A stretch of DNA of 64,000 nucleotides from Edolisoma coerulescens (lineage: Eukaryota; Chordata; Aves; Passeriformes; Campephagidae). The notes under the pieces are model-generated. The model was not told the origin of the DNA. It did not search any database and saw only the letters and a program-made list of their open reading frames with translations. The stretch lies in NCBI GenBank assembly GCA_013397115.1, contig VWZW01001281.1:250-64249 (forward strand), read 5' to 3'. This document shows positions 1-12,273 of this stretch, one piece after another (the stretch's first letter is position 1; the number at the start of each line of letters is the position of its first letter). Both the position numbers and the translations under genes were made by a program.

Positions 1-802
1 AAAGGTGAAGGTACGTAAAGAAAACACCACAGAGACACCAAAGTCAGTGGAGAAGGAAGAGCTGAAACCGAGAGAGAGGAGAAAGAGGAGATGCTTTAAA
101 CCTGGAAGCTGAAATTCTTTGTAAAGTTATGGTGATGGACTAATACCCTGTAATTTCCTAAAAAGCATTTTTCGGGAGGTAAAGCCTTCAGACTGTGACT
201 ATGAGCAAAGGCTCCTGTGCTGAAACAAGCAAATGTTGAAGTAGCTGTGATGTAAATGAAAAGCTTGAACCGAGAGTGATGAAGATTCTTGCCCCCCCCC
301 AGAGAAGAAGACCTCTGTTCCCAGAGATGAAGATGATCCCAGAGATAGATGAAGAAAACCTTTGCTTCTGAATGGCTCATCCTTAAAATGGTACCCCATT
401 GGCTAAAGATTGAACCATCGAAAGCAGTTGTGGGAAAAGCTGTAAGTCGAGGGAAGGGACTTTTCACACTGTGAGCAGAGAACCATTCCCCGAGCGGCTG
501 ATTCGCTGTGACATTGAAGCCATGAGAGAACTGCTTCTTGTGGAGGAGTCACCATGGCTGGCAAAAGAGACTCCTCTCCCTAAGTATGTTGAAGAAAGAC
601 TATTACTGAAGTGGTAAACTGGCTGAAAGAAATCCCAAGTTTTGTCCCTTTACATTGTCAGTGGGAAAAGAGGGGAGAGGAGAAATGTTCTGAAGGGTGA
701 TTCTGACTCTTTTTTTTTTTTTTCTTTAGTTCTATCAATAAAGCTTTCTTTATGTGCTTTAAAGGTTCGGGCCTGCTTTGCTTTCTCCTGATCCTTATCT
801 CA
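1..802 (+). mobile_element. 3' end of an endogenous retrovirus: internal tail, polypurine tract and 3' LTR
   Basis: A purine-only run at about 71-91 (GAGAGAGAGGAGAAAGAGG is its core) is followed directly by TG at 92-93, the arrangement of a polypurine tract and the start of a 3' LTR. A poly(A) signal AATAAA is at 737-742, after a T-rich run (710-723). The probable LTR end is the CA of CTTATCTCA at 801-802, giving an LTR of about 711 bp. The text around the poly(A) signal and its downstream tail (GCCTGCTTTGCTTTCTCCTG) resembles retroviral LTR ends that I recall as common in birds; the family is not named here. No intact viral gene is visible; bases 1-70 are only the last piece of the internal region. 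It lies in GUCA1C intron 1, antisense to the gene. The flanking target-site duplication cannot be tested because the left end is off the window. Confidence 0.6.
292..300. repeat. C9 homopolymer inside the LTR
   Basis: A run of nine C inside the LTR at 92-802. It is a likely site of length polymorphism or sequencing error. Confidence 0.8.
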
Positions 803-2557
803 TCGAAAGAAAATAAGTAAGCAATGGATTGCGAACAAACCCGCTACAGCTGAATTATGTTTGTTGTGCTTTAAAACTATGTAAACTGATAACCGGCTAA
901 CTGCTTAAAAACGCCGGGTTTTTGCAATAAAGGGGCTCTCCTTTGCACTTGCCCGGGGACTCTGCGTCGCTTGTTATCGCAACAAAATACCAACAAACCA
1001 AAAGACGTTCTCCCATAAAAAAAAAGCCCAAATCCCTGACAGCCACAGCTCCTCATAGTTTTCAAGAATACCGAGGTGTCAAGGGCTTTTTGCGGTACAC
1101 ATTAACGCTAAACTGGAAAAGCTCTTAGGTGAGCTGAGACACTGTATGTGTGCGTTGTCCAGGAAGGTTAGCATTGATAAATCTTTCCTGGGGAAGTTAG
1201 GGCATCAAATTATTAATTGAAAAGAACACAGCAAATTAACAATATCTGCAAGTCAGGTTTCATGTTTGTAGACTGGAAGTTTGCTCATCATCTGTAATTA
1301 GCACATTTATTGAGTTAGGTGGTGCTACTTAATCAAATTTCAGTATGTTTAACCATCTGGTAATTGGCAGTGGGGAAAAAAAGAGCATGCAATGAGCCTG
1401 ATTTTATAGGAAGAGTCCTTAAGGATTATGGAAGAAATAATTACATAACTCAATAAAAGCAAGCTGAATTGGGGCTGGAGGTGTGTATGGAAACACAAGA
1501 AAACAGTGTAATAGAGGTACTGTTGCATGTAAAAACACATGGTACCTTATACTCTCACCCTTTTCTGAAACAAATATAATTAATTCCATAATGAAGAACA
1601 GAAAGTCTATTTCTAGAACAGGAAACTGTCTGGAGTACAGACAGTTTAACCTGCTGTTAAAGTAATTTGTGTAACGTGATAACACATTTTTCATTACATC
1701 TCAACTCATTGAGATAAATGATGTGGGTAGAGAACACTAATGCTTTATTGTTTTTTTAAATATTTTTTTATACCATGATGGGCCCATCTGTTCAATTCTC
1801 CGAAAGCAGAGTTTGTATTACTGACAATTCAGCCTAAGCCTAGTTTCAGTTACTTTTGTAGGGATTACAGATGACTCTTCACTCCTTTTGTCACATTTGA
1901 TAGAAAGCATTACCTTGGCTTAAGGGGAAAATAACTCTGGATGAGTCTTGTGGCTAGAGGGAACCTGTGTGAACACTACATTGGAATAACAGAGACAGCA
2001 ATGCATCTAACAGCTGCTGGACGTGTCTTTAGGAGGACCTGGGATGTTAAGCAGTAAAATTGGGATGATGGATCAAAACCAAACAGATGAGCCTTTGGAA
2101 AAGGGGGATTGACCCATACCAAATTAAGCCACAGAAGGTGTTCAGAATGAATCCTGTGACAGAGGAATCATATTGTGCCTGTGTTGCATAATCTGAAAGC
2201 GTTAATACCTATGGATTCAGACGAACACTTACTGCTTTAGAAAGATTTTTCAAGCAGCTATATAAATAAAAATTTCAATTATTAATGCACACTGAAAATA
2301 ATAATAAAAATCTGGCTTTCAAAGATGAGAAACCATCAGCATGTATTATGAAACTTTCCAATTGGCACAATGTACTGGGAACAGAGCATTCAACACTGCT
2401 TGCCTGCCACTCATGTTTATGTGCTCAGAGTTTTCTATTGAATCACCTCTGAATCACTTCCTCTGCGTAGGGAGCTTGCAGCTCTCTGAGATATGTCTCT
2501 GAGTGCATCAAATGATACAGCCATAAGAAAGCTGGGAAGTCAAGAATGAATTCTTAC
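803..2557 (-). other. Part of GUCA1C intron 1
   Basis: This stretch is downstream of GUCA1C coding exon 1 on the minus strand and starts with the donor GTAAGAA (2557 down to 2551). I looked for exon 2, which in this family encodes the rest of EF-hand 2 and the WYFKLYD-type segment of EF-hand 3, and did not find it. Intron 1 is therefore longer than 2.5 kb. The sequence is AT-rich with no other feature that I can support. Confidence 0.6.
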
Positions 2558-2749
2558 CTTATTCATGTCAAATGTGTGAAATACTTGTTCAACATAGCTG
2601 TTAGCTTCAGGAGTAAGTCCGTGTAGATCCAGGACGTGTTTAAATTCATGCAGGCAAAGTTGTCCAGATGGGCACTCCTTCATGAACTTTGTGTACCAAT
2701 GGTGAATTTCCATAGCGTTAATGTCATCTGCTGATCCAGCAGCACCCAT
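2558..2749 (-). CDS. GUCA1C: Guanylate cyclase-activating protein, first coding exon (GCAP3-like)
   Basis: GCAPs are EF-hand calcium sensors of the recoverin/NCS family that regulate retinal membrane guanylate cyclases in photoreceptors. This exon encodes 64 residues beginning MGAAGS, an N-terminal glycine context suited to myristoylation. Residues 17-31 (HWYTKFMKECPSGQL) match the family's EF-hand 1 region, whose Cys-Pro in the loop abolishes calcium binding in known GCAPs and serves target contact. EF-hand 2 begins at FDMNK (60-64) and is cut after Lys64 by the donor AAG|GTAAGA, a phase-0 junction at the usual family position. The middle (LHEFKHVLDLHGLTPEANSY) is closer to GUCA1C than to GUCA1A or GUCA1B as I remember them. 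An in-frame ATG lies four codons upstream (2761-2759), but it would bury the Met-Gly motif, so I chose 2749. Exons 2 onward are off the left edge. Family assignment is firm; the paralogue is probable. Confidence 0.85.
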
Positions 2750-2935
2750 TGCATCAAACATAACAGGTAATCTTTTTCAGTATTTATTCATCCAAATGTT
2801 GATTCTTGCTTCCCAGCGATGATCACTCAAACACCATCTCTGCCTTTGAGAGCTACTTTAAACCTCTTACAGATCACTACCAAGATAGACTTAAGTAAAT
2901 ATAGCACCCCAGCAAGATTACTGGCAGGCACTTTT
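2750..2935 (-). promoter_or_regulatory. Possible GUCA1C 5' UTR and photoreceptor promoter
   Basis: Reading the minus strand upstream of the ATG, there is a TATA-like CTATATTT (2904-2897) and, just upstream of it, TAATCT (2920-2915), a match to the TAATCY core bound by CRX/OTX homeodomain factors that drive photoreceptor genes. A second TAATCT is on the plus strand at 2768-2773. No good splice acceptor is seen between here and the ATG, consistent with a first exon. The motifs are short and common, so this is inference from position. Confidence 0.25.
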
Positions 2936-5900
2936 AGTGCCCTGTGGTTTTATCAGCTAATGACAGTCTTTGTGGACAGTCAGTCTGCAGAGTCTCAGGT
3001 GAACTGATTATACCAGTTCTCATTTTGCACTTGCATCTGTGGTGCTAAAGGTGTTTAAACTGGATGAATATTGAAAAAGCAACATGCAGGAACTTTGAGG
3101 CTAGTTTCTAAACCTTCATTTTAATAATTTATAAAGTTTTAAGTAAAACTTAGAACCATTTTAATACTTGGATACATTTTTTGCAGCTGCCTTGGAGTAA
3201 CTGACTTTTCATTTTCATTATTTCTGTATATACAATGATCCAACTCTTACCTTACAGGTCAAAACTGCAATACAATTTGACTTGGATAAGCTGAAAAAAC
3301 TGGAAGTGGCCATACACTAAACACAAAAAACTTGTTGTCTTTAGACAGCAGTTCTGCAAGCATCTGAGTCTCCTGTAAGCCAATGTCCTGAAAATTGCTT
3401 CCCCACTGTCATTGCTCTTTCAATTCCATCCTTTCCCTTCCCTTAGGCCAGCAGAAGTGTTTGTGGTTGCACTTGGGAACAAGTGTTAGAACAGATCCAG
3501 GCAAAATCTTGCGATAAGATTGAATACCAAAAAATATAGTTAGCTTTAGGAAACATTGCTTACATTTTTGCATTGCCTGGTGTCACAATACTGGGTTGTA
3601 CAAGAGAACAGATAAAGTGAGGCTGGAAAAGGGTGGCCAACAGTATGGGGGTGCAGGACTACTGCTTCTGCTGCTTCAAATTGCTTGTGGAAACTTGTAG
3701 TGTCATAATGTCTGTGCTGTATTGCAGTACATAGCAGTGTACAGGTTTACAGCATTTCAGCCCTAGAGCAGATACTGTGGCATGCAGTAGTTAAAGACTA
3801 AACTGGTAGAATGTAAAAATACAGCTGTTACACCTAAGCCTACTGCAAAAGTGGTGTACCACCAGTGGCACTGCAGTGGTGTCTCACCAGAGGAGGGTGA
3901 GCGCCGCCTGAGCAGCTTTGCTCTGCAGAGCAGGGTGCAGTCCCATTGCCCTTGAGTGCTGTGCAGCTGCGTGAGGTGAATTTTCCTCTGGGCCAAGGCT
4001 CCTGCTGGTTCAGTTGCAAAAGCAGTATCGACAGTCAGGAGAGACAAATTTGGTCTCAAGACGGCAAAGGAACTGAACGCTACTGTTGGACATGTCATGA
4101 GACCTGGTTTTCAGGCGCCAGGAGCAATGAGCATCGTGGTGGTGCCTCCGTGGGGTGTGCACTGGTGGCAGAACCAGCTGGGCAAGCTGGCCCTGATACA
4201 TAAGCTTTAGGGACATGGCATGCAGGTTCATGTGGTCCTCGAGTATTTTGAAATAATTCTTTAGGCAATTAAAGAGCTGTGACGTGCTAATCACGTAAGA
4301 TCAGAGTTGCAAGGTATTTTTTCAGAAATGGGTACAAGCCTTCACTGTTAAAGGACAACAAGCTGGGCTGTTGCTGGAACAGACTTTCAGCACATATTTG
4401 TACCTACATGGCATAAACCAGAGTCTGCAGCCAATCAGAGCAATGCTGCTGAGGAGGGAGAGAAGGGGGAAAAAAGTGCACATGGATGCCTGGAGGACTT
4501 CAACAGAGACATATACTGTAGCTATCATTAAAAAGTGATTTTTTCCTAATCTCTAGTCATTCCTTGCATCACTTTTAACAGATCGCCCCAGAGCAAAAAT
4601 AGCTGCCCACTAACATCCTGTCAGTTATAAGATCAAGACCTTCAATACTGAGAAGCAGCAGGGATTTTCTATATGAAATACTGAATAAAACCAGAATCTG
4701 AAACACGTGAAGTGGTATTTGAAAATATTTAGCTTCAAAATATCACCAGCAGGCAACAAATGCCATATTTTTAATAATGAAGAACAGCAAGCAAAAGAAA
4801 GGTAGCTTAAAATGGCAATCTTCAGTCTTTTATTGTTCTTCATCAAATCTAAATTTTCGATAGTTAGGAATTGGAAATGCTGACACAGAATTTCCCAAGT
4901 GTATATCTATCAAATTTCTTGTTCAATGAAAAGAGGAGTTTTAAAAACTCAAATGTTACTCAGCCTTCCTTTCTCCCCACCCCTCAAAATAACAGAAGTA
5001 TTCAAAGGAAAAAAATCAAAGGTTTGAACCATAGGTTTCAGAAGCTATAGACAATTCTTTTTTAGTAAATAAAGTGGCCTGCAATTGGTTTTGTACATTT
5101 TCATTTTTAAACCTTCTTCTTAAAAAAGCAACAGCATAAACGGGAATATTAAAAATAAGCCATCTCAGTCCTTGAAAACGTGCATATTTCTTTCATATGG
5201 TGTGGAAGACTCTCCTAACTCTGTTGTCATTGTCCTTCTGGAAGACAAGGTTGAAATGTCAGAAAAATCTACATTTTATTTAAATAACTATTCAAGATAA
5301 TCATCAAGCTATTCTAAATTATCTATTTGATGAATCTGGAAAAAACTCCTTAAATTTTAACTGGAGAACTTGACAAAATAAGCATATGAAAAAGCATGAC
5401 ATGCTTGTCAGCAAAGGTCATAATTCAAAAAGAATTAAGAGAAAACACCCAGAAGACTTGAAGAAGCAGTGCAATAACCCAGAGTAAAATGCAAACATGG
5501 AAGCTAGAATTAGGTGCAGGTAGGAGAAGAAGCTGCTTTTCAAGGAGTTCTTTTTGGCCACGTTCCTGCTAGAATAGCTTTACTGAGGGATTATAGTGAT
5601 GAAGTGCACACAGATTAGAAGGGCTATGCTGGCAACATTGTTCTTTTTAGCCATTAAATATCCTCACTTTCACTCTGAGGAAAAGTTACTTCTCTATTTA
5701 AAGCACAGTTTTCTCAGATTTATTACATGTCCACATCCAGGTTAGCTGGGGAATACATTTTTTCATGTGTGTTACCCTCCAACAAAGTCCAGAAGTAGAA
5801 TGAGGGGGAATGTAGAAGCAGAGAACTCGCATTGTAGGTCTGCAGGCGATGTAATACAAAAGGGAGGAAAGGCAGATGGAAGAAGAAAAACAACACCTAT

Positions 5901-6975
5901 CAGAGGGACTGACAGGTCTTTGAGAATGCAAGGCACTTCAAGAAAGGATGAAAAAATTATATATTAAATTCTGCCATAAACGTGAGGCCTGAAAAGAAAA
6001 AACTGAACTTATGCATTACAGTAAAAACCAAAATTTAATTCCAATGACTTAAGTCCAGCATCAACAGTTACACACAGAAACCTATTGCCTGAGCAGTGCC
6101 TCTATCAAAGAGTCATGTGCTTATTTGCCTCTGAATATGATGGTAAAGAACCACCCAGGTCACCTGGAACCTCCTAGCACTGTTCCAGATGGTACCTGCA
6201 CTTAGACCTTCATATGTGGTGGTGGGGACGCACGGCTACTAACATAGGTTATGAAATAAAAACCCTTGAGGGGGTGATAGACTGTATTGAGGACATTTCA
6301 AGTTTTCTATGGGTGATACTATAAAATATAGGGGAAAGTTTAATGAAGCAGTTGAAGCTTAAGAATTGCGGACAATGAGGACAACAATATCAGCACAGAG
6401 AAATCCACATCTATTTTAGGGAGAAGCTTCAAGGGACTAAACTCCGACCCCAGCTTCTCCCCAAAAGCAAAATTCTCACTAAATGTCTCCCATTTTTATA
6501 CATTAGCACCATCAGTCTCTGCAAGCCACAGGAATAAAACATTTGGATTTACAGATGTAGGAAGACAGCACCATTTAGAAGTTTTATCCGATCCCCTTAC
6601 TACAGTGACAGGCAAAGATCTTATCTGTAGCCATAAAAACCACAGGTCCCTGAAATGAAAAGTCTTAATTTTTTTTAAACTCAAGGCAGCTTTTCTGGAA
6701 TTCTTTGAAATATTCCTGCAAAATAATTTGAGAAAGAATTAGATTTCTTTAAAAAAGAAGAATGTTTGTGTGATTATAATGTGGAACTGATTAGCACTGA
6801 TAGAGGCTAAAAGTAAATATGAGTTAAAAAAAAAAATAGATAATTTCGTGGAGGAAAAGCCCATTTAACCCATTTGTTGAACCTCTTATTTGAATGAGTG
6901 GCCATAGGCTGCTGGAAGCAGAGAGGGTGACCAAGGGGTACCTGTCCCCTAGGCACATGCTCCTGGCTTTTGCTA

Positions 6976-7003
6976 GACAGGAGAGTGGAGACAGGAGAGT
7001 GGA
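6976..7003. repeat. Perfect tandem duplication, 14-bp unit x2
   Basis: The unit GACAGGAGAGTGGA occurs twice in direct succession, probably a replication-slippage duplication. Confidence 0.9.
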
Positions 7004-7815
7004 CCTGAAGTATCTTTGACCTGTCTAGTCAAGTGTAGCTATTTTTATATACTAGACATGACCCAGAGAGTGTTTAACTGGCTTATATTTATCCAGCTAG
7101 TGGTCAGACTGACTGACTGACAATCAATCATTTTGGAAAAATTATGGTGTTCTGAAGGTCCTGTCTTAGATGGATGTCTGGGTACAATGCACGCAAACCC
7201 AGTTTATTTGTAAATTGCATATTTATCATAAAAAATTAATGTAAATTTTATTTTCTGTACAGTTTCTATTTGCATCTTCCCAGAATTTTTTCACACAGGT
7301 TTGATGCTTCTTTATTAGGACACTTTCTGATTTAATTTGTTTGTGAGTTTCTCAGTGTGCTTGCATGTGAAAATACGCAACTCTGAATACACAATAATAA
7401 ACTTGTAAATTAGTGCCTTGTTATTGTCTTAGGTCCTGTATCTGTTTTCTTATGTAACAAATAATACTTATGTAGAAATCTGTCTGCTACCAAAGTCATG
7501 AAGCATAAAGGGACAACAAGGTTCTACTGATATAAACTAGTAAGAGAATAATTTTTTGTGACAGCCTACACTGCGGAGATGACTAGATGGCAATTAAAAT
7601 TTAATTCTTCCTCTTCTCTTGTTATAATTAATAATAATTTTTTGTGGTTCTTAAACTTCATTAGATGACTTTTAAAATTAGTTTTGTAAGTGGGTTCTGA
7701 ATTGTTTTTAAGGTTACTTAAGTAATATTCTAATGCTACTAAAGCCCTTTATAAAGTATTAAGGTGACACCTTAATCTTTCTGGGACTCTTACACAACAC
7801 ACACTACTCTGTATT

Positions 7816-7836
7816 AAAAAAAAAAAAAAAAAAAAA
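7816..7836. repeat. A21 homopolymer
   Basis: An uninterrupted A run. The sequence before it does not look like a recognisable retroposed gene or SINE. Confidence 0.9.
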
Positions 7837-10041
7837 GGCAACCATGCCCTTTCCCCTACCTAAGTAGAAAAAAGAGATAGGGTAAATAAAACTCATTTCT
7901 TCTTCAGAAGAAATACCATAAAATTCACCAAAAGGAATTAATGAAATAATTTAACAATTAATGTTTTTTAAGTGATCATATAAACTCAATTTGAAGAACA
8001 TATATAACATGCTTGCACCACTACCCTTGAAAAGAATTCTGACATTTAATAAGTCATAATTTGATTTGATAGCAGTAATTGCATGTAATCTGTCAGTCCC
8101 TCCCTGGGATAGAGTCGGGGATTATCTAAGTGGCAAGATTAGTGCAGTATGAACAGGCAGGGGAATTAATGGCACACAAAGCATCAGATTCTCTCATGAA
8201 CCCAGAGGGACTCAGTGGGAAACACGAGCATGTTCAAGTCCAGTGCAGCAGGGGTTGTCTCCCTGCGAAAAATCCATAGATGGATATCTGTGTGCACCTG
8301 TGCTTATAGATGAACATGATACTAACTCTGGAAGCCCAGAACCAGCCACATTCTTCTTCTTTTGTTAAATAACAAGAAATACTTGAAAATGAAATGTAAT
8401 TTAATGTAATTTGCCCTGTGAAGGGACTTTAGTAATTCTGCCATCTTTCCCCTCAGACTAGTAAGTTTTCCTTGAAAAGCTATGTTTGCAGTTCACAGCT
8501 TTGCTGCAGTTTGCAAGCATAGTCTGCTTTGTAGATATGGCGATGGATAGAATTTTTCTCTTTCCTTTTTAATCAGTATGAGATCTTTTAAATCTAAACA
8601 GACTGTTTCATTTTATATCCTGAATATAGGCAACCTTAAAGTCCCTTTAAAATATATTTCTACTGAGAACTACTGAGAACTCCTATAAATATTAATCAGC
8701 ATGTAAAGAATTACTAGCTAGTAACTCACCATGGTTAATAATCCCTAACAGAGGACATGCAAACAGTGGCCTGTAAGGTCCATCCATGGTTCATGCCTGG
8801 TCAGCAGCAACTGATGTAGAATGGATTCATGTAATTCCAGTAACTTTGTACCATATCCAAAACCTTTGGCCAGCCACAATGCCAATTTCTTACATTAGTG
8901 AGTTCAGAGTGAAAAAACATTGAAACTTTTGTTACTAATGTTTTTTTTCTGTCAGAAGGACCTTGAATAGTTGAGGGCAAGGTATAATCATGGGATAGGA
9001 CAAAGAAAACAAAAAGGAAAATAATATCTTTGTATCTTACTATCAGCATTTGGTATTACATCCTGAGAGGCAATGCACAAAAATAAAACCAGCATGGAAT
9101 TTAATTTAAAAGAAAGATGCATGAAGGTCTTTCAACCTTTTGTAGTTTATATTCCTCAAGAGGAATTTCATCACCACTATGCTATGCAGCTCTGACTGTG
9201 CTCTAAAGTTGTCTCATGCTGCCACGGCAATCTCAAGGTAGCTCCTGGCTGCTGTAATTCTTGACAAACTTTAAGATATGAAAAAATACCAGTAGGCACA
9301 ACATTTATTGGAGTGTTTTTTAAACTGGGTACTGACAAAGAGTATTCCTTTGTGTTTTAGTCTGAAAAACTGATAAAAATACACATTAGAGAGCTGGCAC
9401 AGAGAAGCTGCACTCTATGAGTAAGAAGGCACAACTCCAGTATATTTAGGAGAGGGATGTACGTGCTTAATCAGCACATGCAATTAAAATAAAGGCAAGG
9501 AGATCTGTTAGAGTTTAGAATGCAAAGATCATTGTCTCCAGACAATTTTGCTGATGTATTGCAGACTTCTTTTTTGCATTTTTAAAGTGTTTTCATCATC
9601 ATGGAACAGGTCATAATATCAGCATTCATTGATAAGAGTAAATCACTTGAACTCTAAGCTCTGAAAAATTTGACTCAGACTTCCAATCAAAATTTGAAAA
9701 GAAACTAAGGGGAAAAAAGCAGATTGGGGTCCCAAAGCTGTCTGAAGAGTTAATTTCATGAAAAGAAATGTGCTCTTTAGCTTATGAAGTGGGAGTTTCA
9801 TATTCTGTGAAACCAGGTATGTTCCCACAGCCGTTAGACTTAGACCCTTTAACAGACTAATTTTTCTTCTATCACAATTCTTAAAAGTCACCATGTTGAT
9901 ACAATTGTGTAAAACATAAGATACACCTTTTAGAGCAATTCCTCTCAGTCTGAGTAGTTACTCCAAATTAATCCTTGCTTTTCCATTAATGAGTTTGAGA
10001 CCAAATTTTCCAGGCTGTTAGCAAAGAAATTAATGTATTAG

Positions 10042-10058
10042 CCCCCCCCACCCCCTCC
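10042..10058. repeat. C-rich low-complexity run
   Basis: C8, A, C5, T, C2: a short poly-C tract in AT-rich surroundings. Confidence 0.85.
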
Positions 10059-11538
10059 AAAATCACAAAATCCAGTTAAGTGAACTAAATTCTTCATTAA
10101 TCTTTTGCTGGTTTTGACTGCCAAAATATTTTGTGACAATAACTGAAAGCTGAAGCTGTGCTCAGATTTTCTGAATTAGGCTTGACCTGTTTGTCTACTT
10201 GACATAATTTAAGAAGCCTCTTTGAAATATTAAACATACTTTTGTTAATAAATTCAAGAATATAAATAAAGTCATGCTCTTTTTCTTGGAAAGAGCATCC
10301 ACAAAGCATTATAACACCTATCTAGTAGCATGTCTTTAAAGATAATTTTTACCTGGATGTAGCATGATTTTAATTGTTTAGGAGGAATGTTATTTAGAAA
10401 GAAAAATAATTAGTATTTACATTCACAAGGTATTGTGTGTGTATAAAAGGAGTCAAAAGAAGTTTTTAAAGAAGAAACAACTGAACAAAAGCTAATACAG
10501 AAAGGAGAGAACAGTAATTAAATTCAGGAGAGTATAGAAGCCCTAGCTGAGGAAATTAACTCTTTATCATCAGAGGGTGAATAATGACAGCTGATTTGTT
10601 GTCTTATGCCTTAAAGGTGACATTGGAGTATTTAAAAATAGTAAGTCTGCAGTATTGGAGTAAAAGGCCAGGACAATGGATAAATATGACCTCTAGTACT
10701 ATTACAAGTTTCATATCCTGTGATCTAAAAGGAAACTCAAAAGAAGAAGGATAACAGGCTGTTTAATACTGTAGATCAGTTCCTGGAAAAGTTTAAAAGC
10801 CTGAAGTTTGTTTCTGTGAAAAACCTCTAAGAATGTGAATGTGCAGTTTGGACAAGCAGCTGCTGGCATCTCCCAGTAACATAAGCTCCCAGTAAGCACA
10901 CACCGGTAGTAAACATTCCTGATGCTTTGAGTCAGCATAGGACAAAATATGAAAACATCCCTGAAAACAAATTCTTGGGTCCTTGATGGGGAAGCAATTC
11001 AAACTTCTCATGCAAATATCTGATCTTTGCCTTTTACCTTAAAGGTATCTGAAAGGTTTTACTTCTAAATTGAATTAGCAGTTTGCAAAAACTGCAGGAA
11101 AGCAGGTCATTAATGGGAACAGAGTGACCTGCAGCTTCTCTGAATGGTGCTGTAGTCCTGTTTTCTGAGTTCATTGTACATCTGCACAATTGTAGAAACA
11201 ATTGGGTAGCAATTTGGCCACAGAGGAAAACACAGCAACTAAGCACATGTAACGTGGAGTGCTAAAAATAATCAAGCTGAGTAGCTCTACTTACCCAGAG
11301 TGACTGCTCAAGTTTAACGATTTCTGTTTTAAGTGATTGTGGTGGGTTGTCCGTGTCCAGCTGCCAGATGCTCACCCAACTGCTCTCATTCCGCCTCCTC
11401 AGCAGGACAGGGAAGAAAAGAAGATGAGGGTTGAGTTAAAGAAAGGGAGTTTGCTTACCAATTACTGTCATAAGGAAAACAGACTTGACTTGGAGAAAAT
11501 TAATTTAGTTTATTCTCCATTAAAATAGAGTACCATGC

Positions 11539-11598
11539 TGTCATGGTTTGACACTCTCCCCTACAAACCAAGGCCCTGAGTTTTGCTAAACCACCACA
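11539..11598. mobile_element. 60-bp nested insert with TG...CA ends and 5-bp target duplication
   Basis: The insert begins TGTCATGGTTT and ends AAACCACCACA, imperfect inverted termini (9 of 11 pair), and is bounded by CATGC at 11534-11538 and 11599-11603. It interrupts the older LTR. The ends are like those of avian LTRs, so it may be an internally deleted LTR; a very short inverted-repeat element is the alternative. It has no coding capacity. Confidence 0.55.
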
Positions 11599-12273
11599 CA
11601 TGCAGAGAAAGAAAGACAAAACAAAACCTTCCCCGAAGTCCCTCTTTTTGACATGCTCAACTTCACTCGCTCATTCCTGACTCCTCTACTTCCTCCCTCC
11701 AAGCACTGCAGGGAATGGACACTGTGGTAAGTCCATAACAGCTCCTCTCTGCCTCTCCTTCCTCTGCATTCTTTTCCGCCTCTGCAGGGTGGCTCCTTCC
11801 CATGGCCTACAGCACTTCAGGATCAACCTGCTCCAGGATGGGTTCTCCATGGACCCCAGTTCCTTCAGGGCATGTCCACCTGCTGGTTGTGGTGTGGATG
11901 CCTGCTCCAGCACGATCTCCTGCAGGGAGAACCTCTGCTCAGACACCTGGAACACCTTGTTCTCTGACTTTGGTGTCTGCAGGGCTGTTTTTCACAGCCT
12001 CTCCCTCACTCTTCATTGACTGTGCAGCATTTTGCCCTTTCTCACCTGGGCTTTTCCTGGGGCACTGCCATTGTGGCTGCAGGGTTCAGCTGTGCCTTGT
12101 GGTCAGTCCTGTGCTCAGCACAGCCCCTGCCACTCCCCACCAAGGCCACCCTGCAGCCCCCCACCAGCACCCTGTACATTGCTTCAACCACAATTTCAGT
12201 GCAGCTGAGGATGGGGACAAAAGCAGACACTGTCTGAATGGAGAAACAGGAGAAACCAATCACTCCCCATACA

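Larger units (their letters stand above)
2936..11332. other. Noncoding, AT-rich stretch with no gene recognised
   Basis: No exon, RNA gene or intact transposon could be supported here. A somewhat GC-richer patch at about 3830-4200 holds overlapping open frames on both strands that look like composition effects. Other contents are short homopolymers, a 14-bp tandem duplication at 6976-7003 and ordinary AT-rich DNA. I did not recognise CR1 LINE sequence, although old copies could be missed by eye. Confidence 0.5.

Noticed and set aside
1..2557. Search for GUCA1C exon 2
   Set aside because: No minus-strand acceptor followed by the EF-hand 2 completion or a WYFKLYD-like segment was found, so exon 2 is placed outside the window.
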